NCBI RefSeq assembly: GCF_011067745.1
Contig: NZ_JAAMPJ010000002.1
Span: 682,001 to 746,000, forward strand
From: Lentzea alba
GTDB taxonomy: Bacteria > Actinomycetota > Actinomycetes > Mycobacteriales > Pseudonocardiaceae
Length of the DNA: 64,000 nt
Direction: 5' to 3'
In this document: one piece after another, positions 9,089 to 15,467 of the stretch
Position numbering within the stretch: the first letter of the stretch is position 1
Layout: each line of letters starts with the position of its first letter
The notes under the pieces: model-generated
What the model saw: only the letters and a program-made list of their open reading frames with translations
What the model was told of the DNA's origin: nothing
The model's database searches: none
Made by a program: the position numbers and the translations under genes

Positions 9089-9136
9089 GTGACCGCATGC
9101 AGCTGCAACGCCACTGACCGGACCCGTCGCGCCTAG
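9089..9136 (+). CDS. Possible 15-residue leader peptide
   Basis: Short reading frame GTG...TAG encoding VTACSCNATDRTRRA, predicted to be translated without a 5' leader. Its last codons and stop (CGC GCC TAG) lie inside the stem-loop CGCGC-CTAG-GCGCG, and the right arm of that stem can pair instead with a segment further down. It stands 68 bases before a resistance-type gene. The arrangement resembles ribosome-controlled leaders of drug-resistance genes, but no family match is claimed and translation is unproven. Confidence 0.4.
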   Translation: MTACSCNATDRTRRA

Positions 9137-9166
9137 GCGCGGCTGAGTCCGATGCTCCGCCGCGCC
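9128..9166 (+). promoter_or_regulatory. Candidate attenuator: mutually exclusive hairpins
   Basis: Arm GGCGCGGC (9136-9143) can pair with CGCGC of the leader peptide end (9128-9132, using 9137-9141) or with GCCGCGCC (9159-9166, perfect 8 pairs). A ribosome on the leader would block the first and favour the second. No U-run follows, so control, if any, would be on translation or RNA stability. Pairings are read directly; the regulatory role is inference. Confidence 0.35.
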
Positions 9167-9204
9167 CGTCCGCTTCTCGGCCACGGGTTCATTGGAGACT
9201 TGCC

Positions 9205-9972
9205 TTGTTCACGCCTTTTGCTGATCTGAACGCACTGCTCGCCGACCTCGTCTCGTCGGTTCGGGAGATCCTCGGCCCCACCTACGTGGGCGCTTACGTC
9301 CAGGGCTCGTTCGCCTTGGGCGCCGGTGACATCCACAGCGACTGCGACTTCATCGTCGCCTGCACCGAGCTGCCGTCCGGCGCTCGGGAAGCGGGCTTGC
9401 GGGCGTTGCACGACGAGATTCCCCTGCGACCAGGCCACTGGTCGACCGAGATCGAGGGCTCGTACGCCGACGTGGAGTCGCTGCGCTCGGTGGCAGGCCT
9501 CGGGGTTCCGTGGCTGTTCAACGACCACGGCCATCGCACGTTGATCTGGGACACCCACTGCAACAGCCCGCACGCCCGGTGGATCCTGCGCAACCACGGC
9601 ATCGTGCTGGACGGCCCACCGATCACGTCGCTGGTCGACGAGGTGCCGGCTTCGGTGCTGCGCTCGACGATGCGCGCCGACCTGCCGATTCTGTGGGAGG
9701 GCATCAAGTCGTGGGCGCCGATGGACGTCGCCTGGACTCAGCGCTACATCGTCGCGCAGTACTGTCGGACGCTCTACACCCTGCACACCGCAGAAGTGAC
9801 GTCGAAGCGCGGCGCCCTCAAGTGGGGATTGAAAATGCTCGATCAGCGGTGGCACCCGCTGATCGAGCAGGTCTTGGTGGACCGGGACCTCGGCTGGGAC
9901 GCCGACGCGGTACCGCGTCCGGGAAGCATGGAGCAGACCGAGGCTTTCGCGGCCTACTGCGAGCTTCTCTAG
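9205..9972 (+). CDS. Aminoglycoside nucleotidyltransferase-like protein
   Basis: Protein of 255 residues with an N-terminal nucleotidyltransferase fold: YVQGSFALGAGDIHSDCDF carries the GS motif and the two metal-binding aspartates of the AadA/ANT(3'')(9) superfamily. The C-terminal half is helical, like the substrate-binding domain of these enzymes. It could adenylylate streptomycin/spectinomycin-type compounds, but many chromosomal members have no proven drug substrate. The TTG start is set by TGGAGA six bases upstream. It is followed by a strong terminator, so it is expressed alone, possibly under the leader described upstream. Confidence 0.75.
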   Translation: MFTPFADLNALLADLVSSVREILGPTYVGAYVQGSFALGAGDIHSDCDFIVACTELPSGAREAGLRALHDEIPLRPGHWSTEIEGSYADVESLRSVAGLGVPWLFNDHGHRTLIWDTHCNSPHARWILRNHGIVLDGPPITSLVDEVPASVLRSTMRADLPILWEGIKSWAPMDVAWTQRYIVAQYCRTLYTLHTAEVTSKRGALKWGLKMLDQRWHPLIEQVLVDRDLGWDADAVPRPGSMEQTEAFAAYCELL

Positions 9973-9981
9973 TTTTCGTGG

Positions 9982-10019
9982 GGGCGCGCCGCAGGCTCAC
10001 GGGTACCTGCGGCGCGCCC
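9982..10019 (+). terminator. Strong hairpin terminator after nucleotidyltransferase gene
   Basis: Perfect 14-base stem GGGCGCGCCGCAGG / CCTGCGGCGCGCCC with a 10-base loop, 10 bases after the stop codon. No U-tract follows, which is normal for actinobacterial hairpin terminators. Confidence 0.8.
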
Positions 10020-10418
10020 TCTCCACGTGCCGAACACTGTTTTCCCGCCTACTACCGCTTCGCGACCGGATTCCTTGGAACATCGGCGGAATCTGGTTCG
10101 TTCGTCTCGACAGGACACGCGGGAGGCGACGGTGTCCACTGTCTTCTGACGAACTCCGGGGAGGAGCCGGCTTCACCGACCGCGGCAGAGCTGGTGTTCT
10201 GCCACTAACGTTCCTCGGTCCGGTCACTAGTGCGGGAGGCTGTCCTTCGGGGTGCGTGTTCGGCTTTTTGCCCGTTCCTCAGCGGCCCCTGAAGTGCGGG
10301 GTACGGAGGCCGATCATCGGATCGGGCGGGGTTGGAACGGCCGTGCAGGGCATCGTCTTCGGGGTTGTCGGGGAGAGTCCACGACGACACCCAGCACGGC
10401 CGGGCTCTTTTGTAGTTG
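10020..10418. other. Intergenic region without recognised gene
   Basis: About 400 bases between convergent genes. Short open frames on both strands have no ribosome site and composition unlike the neighbours. No tRNA, repeat or clear regulatory motif was recognised. Confidence 0.5.
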
Positions 10419-11039
10419 TTAAACGGTTTCGAGCTGGTAGCCGGCCGGGGCGTGCAGCGCCTCGACGAGAGCGTCCTGCACGACGTGCGCGTCCGGCAGG
10501 TTCCAGCCGCAGATCGACGGCTTGACCCGCCAGTGCACGACGCCGTGCGCCATCGGGGTGGGCGGCAGCGGGATGTACTCGCCCTTGGCGTAGTGGTGCA
10601 CGTCGCTGTTGTTGGCCAGCTCGGTGTTGAGCTTCGAGCCGGACTTCACCAGGAACATCCACCGGCCGGACGGGGTCGCGGCGATCGGCACAGGAACACC
10701 GATCGAGCGCAGTGCGACGGCCGCGCGACGGCCGAGGTCGGTGCCGACCTCGATCGCGTCCACCACGTGGCCGGTGGCGACGAGAAGGCTGTAGGAGCGA
10801 CCCGCCCACCACGTGGCGACCTGGTCGGGACGGGTCCCGATGCGGTCCACCCAGTCGCGGTGCACGGGGATGGGGCCGTGGAGTTCGAGCCCGCTGCGGC
10901 CCGCCCACTGGGTGACGCCCTGCTCCGAACCGGCCGGGTAGGTGCCGGGCAGTACGGGCCAACCGCGGTACGCGAGGCTGACGGCCTCGGCACGCAGTTC
11001 AATGCGGAAGGCCCCGCGCCAGCTGTCCGACCAATCCAT
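10419..11039 (-). CDS. Small prim-pol-like protein (bifunctional primase/polymerase N-terminal family)
   Basis: Protein of 206 residues starting MDWSDSWRGAFRIELRAEA, a form common in actinobacterial genomes and annotated as bifunctional DNA primase/polymerase, N-terminal domain only. The segment YRGWPVLPGTYP and a later HHYAKGEYIPLPPTP fit that family. There is no helicase domain, so it is a stand-alone catalytic-like module, not a plasmid Rep protein. The ATG with AAGAAGGCGACGGAAG before it was preferred over an upstream ATG in frame. Cellular role is not known; the family call is moderate. Confidence 0.7.
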   Translation of the reverse strand: MDWSDSWRGAFRIELRAEAVSLAYRGWPVLPGTYPAGSEQGVTQWAGRSGLELHGPIPVHRDWVDRIGTRPDQVATWWAGRSYSLLVATGHVVDAIEVGTDLGRRAAVALRSIGVPVPIAATPSGRWMFLVKSGSKLNTELANNSDVHHYAKGEYIPLPPTPMAHGVVHWRVKPSICGWNLPDAHVVQDALVEALHAPAGYQLETV

Positions 11040-11235
11040 CTTCCGTCGCCTTCTTCCCAGAATCTGACTCGACATCAACGTGGTGCCGGTGTTCGTAGGA
11101 CACCGCGTCGGTGCCGCCTCTACAACTAACGACACCGGCACCAGCCTCCGTAACCCCCGCTCGACAACTGGTAGCTACGAGACGGCGAACGTCCTTCGTC
11201 TGACCGAGGCACTGAACTGCCCGCGTTTAGTTCGA

Positions 11236-11661
11236 TCACCGTTCAGCATGTCCCGGCGGACTTGTGAGTCCGCTCACCGCTGCGAGTCGACCGCTCGTCG
11301 CGCTCCAAACGCTTCGATCTTCGGCCGGACCTGCCCTGGCACGTGCGTTCACCGGGCCGAACGGCGTAATCGCCGACAGCTGCACAACCACCTCCCATCC
11401 GCTCACCGCGCAGCTGTCGAGGGTTGATCGATTGGCCTCGGCCACTCGTCTTGCCTGCTCACAAGCACTTCCGTCGCCGTCGGTGAGACGAGCGGCAGCC
11501 GCCAGGGCCGCCAGATCGGCCGCACCGGTCACCCGGTGCCGCGCGACGACCGCCGCCCCGACCTGCGCACCGGTGATCGTGACGATGATCAGCAGCGACA
11601 TCGCCACCACACCGCTCACCGCAGCCGAACCTCGCTCGCAACCAGGCCGTTCACCGCTCAT
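11236..11661 (-). CDS. TadG-like / Rv3654c-type pilus-associated protein
   Basis: Protein of 141 residues beginning with a charged head (GERPGCERGSAAV) followed by one long hydrophobic segment, the pilin-like N-terminus of TadE/TadG family proteins: the processing-like boundary is GSAAVSGVVAMSLL. The remainder is a small exported domain with two cysteines. It is the last gene of the Tad operon and its ATG overlaps the stop of tadE by four bases. The matching gene in M. tuberculosis is Rv3654c. It is probably a minor component of the Flp/Tad apparatus. Confidence 0.75.
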   Translation of the reverse strand: MSGERPGCERGSAAVSGVVAMSLLIIVTITGAQVGAAVVARHRVTGAADLAALAAAARLTDGDGSACEQARRVAEANRSTLDSCAVSGWEVVVQLSAITPFGPVNARARAGPAEDRSVWSATSGRLAAVSGLTSPPGHAER

Positions 11662-11987
11662 CGCGGCTCCACGACGGCGAACGCCTGCGCGCTGAGCGGT
11701 AAACCCAGCGGCCCCTTCTTGCGGACGACAACCCGCACCGCATCCCCCTCCACCTGGAATTCGACGGTGGCTCCCAACGCGATCTGCCCGGCCGCCTCCT
11801 CGCCACGCTGCCGTTCACCGCGTGCCGTGAGCCGCGCCGCCTCCCGTGCCGCGTCGGTGCACCGCATCTGCTCGATCACCGCCGTCAGCCCGGCGGCCGC
11901 GAGCCCCATGACCACCAGCAGCGCGCACACCGCGATGGCCGCCTCCACCGTGACCATGCCGCTGTCATCAGACCGACGACAGCGCAC
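11658..11987 (-). CDS. tadE: TadE-family pseudopilin
   Basis: Protein of 109 residues with the class IV pilin-like start DDSGMVTVEAAIAVCALLVV: charged head, cleavage-like Gly, Glu at about +5, then a hydrophobic helix. The rest is soluble and contains a cysteine (MRCTDAAREAARL). TadE proteins are minor pseudopilins of the Tad secretion/pilus machine. The GTG start lies inside the end of the DUF4244 gene (20-base overlap), and the stop overlaps the next gene by four bases, so all three are co-translated. Confidence 0.85.
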   Translation of the reverse strand: MRCRRSDDSGMVTVEAAIAVCALLVVMGLAAAGLTAVIEQMRCTDAAREAARLTARGERQRGEEAAGQIALGATVEFQVEGDAVRVVVRKKGPLGLPLSAQAFAVVEPR

Positions 11988-12129
11988 GCTGTATCAGCCC
12001 TTGCAACATGTTCTGGACCAGGTCACTGGTGAACAGCGCGTACAACGCACCAGCGAACGCGGCCGCCGCCAACGTCCCGATCGCGTACTCCACCGTGCTC
12101 ATGCCGCTGTCGTCCTTCAGCAGTTCCAT
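11968..12129 (-). CDS. DUF4244 pilin-like small protein (probable major Flp pilin)
   Basis: Very short protein, 53 residues: MELLKDDSGMSTVEYAIGTLAAAAFAGALY in outline, i.e. a charged head, a Gly-Met cleavage-like site, the Glu at +5 typical of prepilins and one hydrophobic helix. This is the actinobacterial DUF4244 family, counterpart of Rv3656c, taken to be the Flp-type pilin of the locus. The start follows GGAGCGAAGAG. It lies 23 bases after tadC. A prepilin peptidase gene was not seen in the window. Confidence 0.85.
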   Translation of the reverse strand: MELLKDDSGMSTVEYAIGTLAAAAFAGALYALFTSDLVQNMLQGLIQRALSSV

Positions 12130-12152
12130 CTCTTCGCTCCTTGTTCGAGGAA

Positions 12153-12680
12153 TCAGTTGAGGAATCGGCCGGCCAGCCCCAGCACCACCGGCACCACGCC
12201 GAGACACAGGAACGCCGGCAGAAAACACAGCGCGAGCGGCGCCGCCACCGCCACCGCGGCCTTCTGCGCCTTCGCCTCGGCCTCGTTCGTCGCCTCGGCC
12301 CTGGTCCGCTCGGCCAGCTCAGCGGCCTGCCTGGCCAGCGCGGCCCCGGACCGCGCGGTCCTGCGCGCCGCCCTCGCCAGCGCGGCCGTCTCCGGCCGGT
12401 CGAGCGCGGGTGCCCATGCCGTGACCGGGTCGGCCCCGAGCCTGAGGAGTTCCGCGACCTGACCGAGCTCTTCGACGGCGACGGCCTGGATCGCCGTCGG
12501 CACCGGCAACCCGGCTCTGAGGCAGGCGGCCAGCAGATCCCAGGCAGCGGCCCGTTCGAACGGGCCTGTGCGTGTGGCCTTCTTCTGCGGCGGGTCGTGC
12601 TCTCTGGGCCGCAACCGATCGATCGCTCTTCGCTGAGCCGGTGCCAGCAGGATCGCCAACGCGAGGAGGAGGAACGTCAC
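12153..12680 (-). CDS. tadC: TadC-like type II secretion F-family membrane protein
   Basis: Inner-membrane platform protein of 175 residues. It opens with a membrane helix (VTFLLLALAILLAP), followed by a cytoplasmic helical domain containing LLAACLRAGLPVPTAI, the typical T2SS-F signature, and ends with a second hydrophobic region. Shorter than proteobacterial TadC, like Rv3657c. GTG start overlaps the stop of tadB by four bases (GTGA). A longer upstream extension in this frame would only shadow tadB and was rejected. Confidence 0.85.
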   Translation of the reverse strand: MTFLLLALAILLAPAQRRAIDRLRPREHDPPQKKATRTGPFERAAAWDLLAACLRAGLPVPTAIQAVAVEELGQVAELLRLGADPVTAWAPALDRPETAALARAARRTARSGAALARQAAELAERTRAEATNEAEAKAQKAAVAVAAPLALCFLPAFLCLGVVPVVLGLAGRFLN

Positions 12681-13462
12681 GGCTCGACCTCCGTGATCCG
12701 CTTCGTCCACCACAGGCCCGCCGCCAGGAACAACGCGCCGAGAACCAGCAGGAACTGTCCCGCCGTGGTGCCGGCGAGCACCTGCATCGGCCGGGCACCA
12801 CTCAGTTCGCCCAGCAACACACCGAACACCGGCAGCCCGGCCAACACCGCCGCACTCGCGCGCGGCCCGGCCATGCGCGCGTGCACCTGCCGCGCGAACG
12901 CGGCCCGCTGATCGAGATCGCGCCTGGTGGCGTCCAGCACGTCCGCCAACGCCACGCCGTGTTGGGCCGACACGTGCCACGCCCTGGCCAGCTGATCCGT
13001 CGGGAGCAGCGGCAGGCGAAGCTCTTTCAGCGTCCGCTCGACATCACCACCCGACCTCGCGGTGGCCGCCGCGGCCTTCAACACCTCGTCGGCCGGCGCC
13101 GGAGTGTCCTGGGCCGCCCCTTCCGCAGCGGTGGCGGGATGAGCACCCGCGCGGAGCTCGTCGACCACGCCGGCCAGGCCGTTGCTGAGCGCTTCGGTCG
13201 CCGCCCTCTGCGCGCGCCTTCGCTTGCCCTGCTTGACCATCCGGTAGACGGTGGCGGCGAGGACCGCTCCCGCGATCAGCCCGCCGATGCCCGCCACGAG
13301 ATAGGTTGCTGTCATCGCCGCGATCAACCAGATGTACTGCGGGACAACGATTTCTCGCTTGTTCGCCGGCCTGAGCCTGCGGAGTGGCTTCAGTTGTGGC
13401 CAGACCAGCAACGCGGTCGCCACCAGCACGAGGCTCAGCACAGCAACTCCTTCTCGTGCCAA
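12677..13462 (-). CDS. tadB: TadB-like type II secretion F-family membrane protein
   Basis: Membrane protein of 261 residues with hydrophobic helices at the N-terminus, around residues 45-70, and at the C-terminus (LLVLGALFLAAGLWW). The central domain has GGDVERTLKELRL and AWHVSAQHGVALADVL, the F-domain pattern in which pilus assembly platform proteins gate substrate addition. Partner of TadC and of the ATPase TadA, whose 3' end it overlaps by 28 bases. Counterpart of Rv3658c. A GTG four codons further in is an alternative start. Confidence 0.88.
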   Translation of the reverse strand: MAREGVAVLSLVLVATALLVWPQLKPLRRLRPANKREIVVPQYIWLIAAMTATYLVAGIGGLIAGAVLAATVYRMVKQGKRRRAQRAATEALSNGLAGVVDELRAGAHPATAAEGAAQDTPAPADEVLKAAAATARSGGDVERTLKELRLPLLPTDQLARAWHVSAQHGVALADVLDATRRDLDQRAAFARQVHARMAGPRASAAVLAGLPVFGVLLGELSGARPMQVLAGTTAGQFLLVLGALFLAAGLWWTKRITEVEP

Positions 13463-14547
13463 CCTTGTTGTCTCGTCCAGATCGGACGGACTCCGAGGGT
13501 GCTTCTCTCTTGCGTGAACGCCCCGATCTCGTTGAGGTACCGGGTGTTGCCGTCTCGGCGCATGTGCAGCACCAGTTGCACGGCCGCGGCAACCTGGCTG
13601 TGCAGGGCCTGCACGTCCAGCCCGCCCAACGCCCCCAACGCTTCGAGCCGCGCCGGCACTTCCGTCGGCGAGTTGGCGTGGAGCGTTCCGGCACCACCTT
13701 CGTGCCCGGTGTTCAGCGAGGTGAGCAACTCACGCACCTCCGCACCCCGCACCTCACCCACGACGATCCGGTCGGGCCGCATGCGCAGCGCTTCCCGGAC
13801 GAGGGACCGCACGGTGATCTCGCCGGCCCCCTCGATGTTCGACGGCCGCGCCACCAGCCGCACGAACTGCGGATGGTCCGGATTCAGCTCGCCCGCGTCC
13901 TCCACGCACACGATCCGTTCGCTTGGCGGGACGCACGCGAGCAGCGCCGACAGCAACGAGGTCTTGCCCGACCCGGTGCCGCCGATCACCAGGAAGGCCA
14001 GGCGTCTGCGGACGATCGTTCTGAGGACTTCCGCGATCTCGCCGTCGAACGTGCCGAGCCGCTGGAGCGCGTCGAGATCGTGCGTGGCGGGCCGGAGCAC
14101 GCGGAGGGACAGGCAGGTGCGGTCCGCGATGGGCGGCAGCACCGCGTGCAACCTCACACCACTGCCGGGCAGCCACCCGTCGACGCACGGCGAGGCATCG
14201 TCCAGCCGACGCCCGGCCGCAACCGCCAAGCGTTGGGCGAGCCGGCGCACCGCGGCCTCGTCGGGGAAGGTGATGGCGGTGCGGCGCAGCCCGTCCGCGC
14301 CGTCGACCCACACCTGGTCCGGCGCGGTGACCAGGACGTCGGTGGTGCCGGGGTCGGCGAGCAACGGGTCGAGCGGCCCGGTGCCGCTGAACTCCTGCCG
14401 AAGCACTTGGAGGGCTTCCAAGACGTCCGAGTCGGCCAGCACGCCGCCCGCTTCGGACCGGACCGCGTGTGCGACGACGGCGGCGGTCATCTCCATGTCC
14501 GCGCCGGCGAGGCGGTGGCGGACGCGGTCGATCAGGGCTGCGGTCAC
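13435..14547 (-). CDS. tadA: TadA/CpaF-type secretion ATPase
   Basis: Hexameric VirB11-like ATPase of 370 residues that powers Flp pilus assembly. Walker A GGTGSGKTS is near residue 190, the Asp box and Walker B region follow (RPDRIVVGEVRGAE), and a His box is at TGHEGGAGTLHANSP. The GTG start begins VTAALIDRV and overlaps the upstream repeat gene's stop by four bases. These first four codons (GTGACCGCAGCC) match the beginning of the 36-base repeat unit that precedes the gene. Counterpart of Rv3659c; normally directly after ssd, here separated by four small genes. Confidence 0.92.
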   Translation of the reverse strand: MTAALIDRVRHRLAGADMEMTAAVVAHAVRSEAGGVLADSDVLEALQVLRQEFSGTGPLDPLLADPGTTDVLVTAPDQVWVDGADGLRRTAITFPDEAAVRRLAQRLAVAAGRRLDDASPCVDGWLPGSGVRLHAVLPPIADRTCLSLRVLRPATHDLDALQRLGTFDGEIAEVLRTIVRRRLAFLVIGGTGSGKTSLLSALLACVPPSERIVCVEDAGELNPDHPQFVRLVARPSNIEGAGEITVRSLVREALRMRPDRIVVGEVRGAEVRELLTSLNTGHEGGAGTLHANSPTEVPARLEALGALGGLDVQALHSQVAAAVQLVLHMRRDGNTRYLNEIGAFTQERSTLGVRPIWTRQQGWHEKELLC

Positions 14548-14870
14548 GTCACGCCCCTTGGACGTACAGGGTTCGCGGTCCCGTCACGCTGCTCGGGCGG
14601 AACAGGAGTGACGGTCACGTCACTCCCTACGGGCAGAACAGAAGTGGCAGTCACATCGCGCCCGTTGGGCAGATCAGGGGCTGCGGTCACGCCACGCCCC
14701 ACGGGCAGAACAGAAGTGGCAGTCACGTCGCGCCCGTTGGGCGGAACAGGAGTGACGGTCACGTCATGCCCCAGGAGCGGAACAGGGGCGGCAGTCACGT
14801 CACGTCCCACGGGCGGAACAGGGGCGGCAGTCACGTCACGTCCCACGGGCGCACAGGGAGTGGCGGTCAT
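14544..14870 (-). CDS. Small repeat protein between ssd and tadA (12-residue repeats)
   Basis: Predicted protein of 108 residues made almost wholly of a 12-residue repeat with consensus VTAxPVxPxGRD: units include VTAAPVPPVGRD, VTAAPVPLLGHD, VTVTPVPPNGRD, VTATSVLPVGRG. The start codon belongs to the first unit (MTATPCAPVGRD). No signal peptide or membrane segment; composition is Val/Thr/Pro/Gly-rich and probably unstructured. The ATG overlaps the stop of the gene before it (ATGA) and the stop overlaps the tadA start (GTGA), which favours translation in this frame, although 36-base units leave all six frames open. Function unknown. Confidence 0.5.
   Translation of the reverse strand: MTATPCAPVGRDVTAAPVPPVGRDVTAAPVPLLGHDVTVTPVPPNGRDVTATSVLPVGRGVTAAPDLPNGRDVTATSVLPVGSDVTVTPVPPEQRDGTANPVRPRGVT
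14615..14870. repeat. 36-base direct tandem repeat, about 7 copies
   Basis: Plus-strand units beginning TCACGTC or TCAC-variants start at 14615, 14651, 14687, 14723, 14759, 14795 and 14831, exactly 36 bases apart, with a further start at 14867. Two more degenerate copies occupy 14544-14614 but are one base out of register in total. Units differ by several substitutions, so the array is not brand new. Units are contiguous with no spacer, so this is not a CRISPR array. Confidence 0.9.
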
Positions 14871-14968
14871 GCTGCTGCCTCCGGGTGGCGGGCGTGCCGG
14901 CCGTAGGTGATCTCGCGGCCGGTGAGGCGGCGCCAGGTTTCGTGGCACCAGGCGAGGAAGCGGCTCAT
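14867..14968 (-). CDS. 33-residue basic protein in ssd-tadA interval
   Basis: Short protein MSRFLAWCHETWRRL-, rich in Arg, His and Trp, ending HARHPEAAA. The ATG is preceded by AAGGAG at 8 bases, one of the better ribosome sites in the region, and the gene overlaps both neighbours by four bases. It looks like an amphipathic helix followed by a basic tail. No homologue is recognised by eye. Confidence 0.55.
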   Translation of the reverse strand: MSRFLAWCHETWRRLTGREITYGRHARHPEAAA

Positions 14969-15213
14969 TCCGGTGGCTCCTTGAAGACGAAGGGAGGCGG
15001 GAAGGGACGGCCGTAGACGAAGACGTTGCGCACCATCCGCAGCAGGACGGCGGCGAGGGTCACGGCGGCGATCGACTTGGCGCGAAAGGGTTTTCCCGGC
15101 GTTGGGGCCGCGGGTCCGGGGCGAGGAGGCTGGGTGGCGGCCGGAGCTCCGCTCACCCCAGGCTGATCTCGTGGCGGAGGCGTCGAGCGTCCCTGCGGAG
15201 AAGGCGGGGTCAT
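14965..15213 (-). CDS. 82-residue proline-rich single-span protein in ssd-tadA interval
   Basis: The first 45 residues are Pro/Gln/Gly-rich (PPPRDQPGVSGAPAATQPP), followed by a basic patch (GKPFRAKS) and a hydrophobic segment IAAVTLAAVLLRMV that could be one membrane helix, then GRPFPPPFVFKEPPE. Start overlaps the previous stop by four bases (ATGA) and the stop overlaps the next start. Topology suggests an N-in cytoplasmic tail, but this is inference. Not a known Tad component. Confidence 0.5.
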   Translation of the reverse strand: MTPPSPQGRSTPPPRDQPGVSGAPAATQPPRPGPAAPTPGKPFRAKSIAAVTLAAVLLRMVRNVFVYGRPFPPPFVFKEPPE

Positions 15214-15467
15214 GGCCGCAGCCCCCCTCGCACCACACTGCTCTCACAGCGAAGCGAGTGAAGAACGGTCACGGCGGCGCCCAGGAATCCGCTGTCCGGC
15301 CGCACCGGTCGGTGGACCGCGGAGCCGGTGACGAGCGCGACTCCTTTCGCACCTCGGGGCGGCTCGGAGCCGGTGAGTACCGCGACGCTTTTCGCGGCTG
15401 GGCGTAGGTCGGAGCCGGTGGCGAGCGCAATGCCTTTCGCGGCTGGGCGCGGCTCGGGGCCCGTCAT
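15210..15467 (-). CDS. 85-residue protein with 15-residue repeats directly after ssd
   Basis: The first 45 residues are three copies of a 15-residue unit: MTGPEPRPAAKGIAL, ATGSDLRPAAKSVAV, LTGSEPPRGAKGVAL, then a partial VTGSAVHRP. As in the 12-residue repeat gene, the start codon is part of unit one. The C-terminal 35 residues (FLGAAVTVLHSLRCESS) are not repetitive and contain a weakly hydrophobic stretch. ATG overlaps the ssd stop by four bases. Translation is supported only by this coupling; function unknown. Confidence 0.45.
   Translation of the reverse strand: MTGPEPRPAAKGIALATGSDLRPAAKSVAVLTGSEPPRGAKGVALVTGSAVHRPVRPDSGFLGAAVTVLHSLRCESSVVRGGLRP
15321..15467. repeat. 45-base direct tandem repeat, 3 copies plus a partial
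   Basis: Units at 15423-15467, 15378-15422 and 15333-15377, with a partial at 15321-15332. On the plus strand each begins GGAGCCGGTG or a close variant and includes TTTCGC near its middle. Unit length is a multiple of three, so the frame is kept. Confidence 0.85.

Noticed and set aside
10205-10390. 61-codon minus-strand frame between the nucleotidyltransferase and prim-pol genes
   Set aside because: No ribosome site, no similarity, composition unlike neighbours.
14544-14870. CRISPR array
   Set aside because: Repeat units are directly adjacent and diverged, with no unique spacers and no cas genes nearby.
13384-14910. Plus-strand open frame across tadA and the 36-base repeats
   Set aside because: The tadA part is antisense shadow. 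The repeat leaves every frame open because its length is a multiple of three, so openness is no evidence; the coupled minus-strand frame is preferred.
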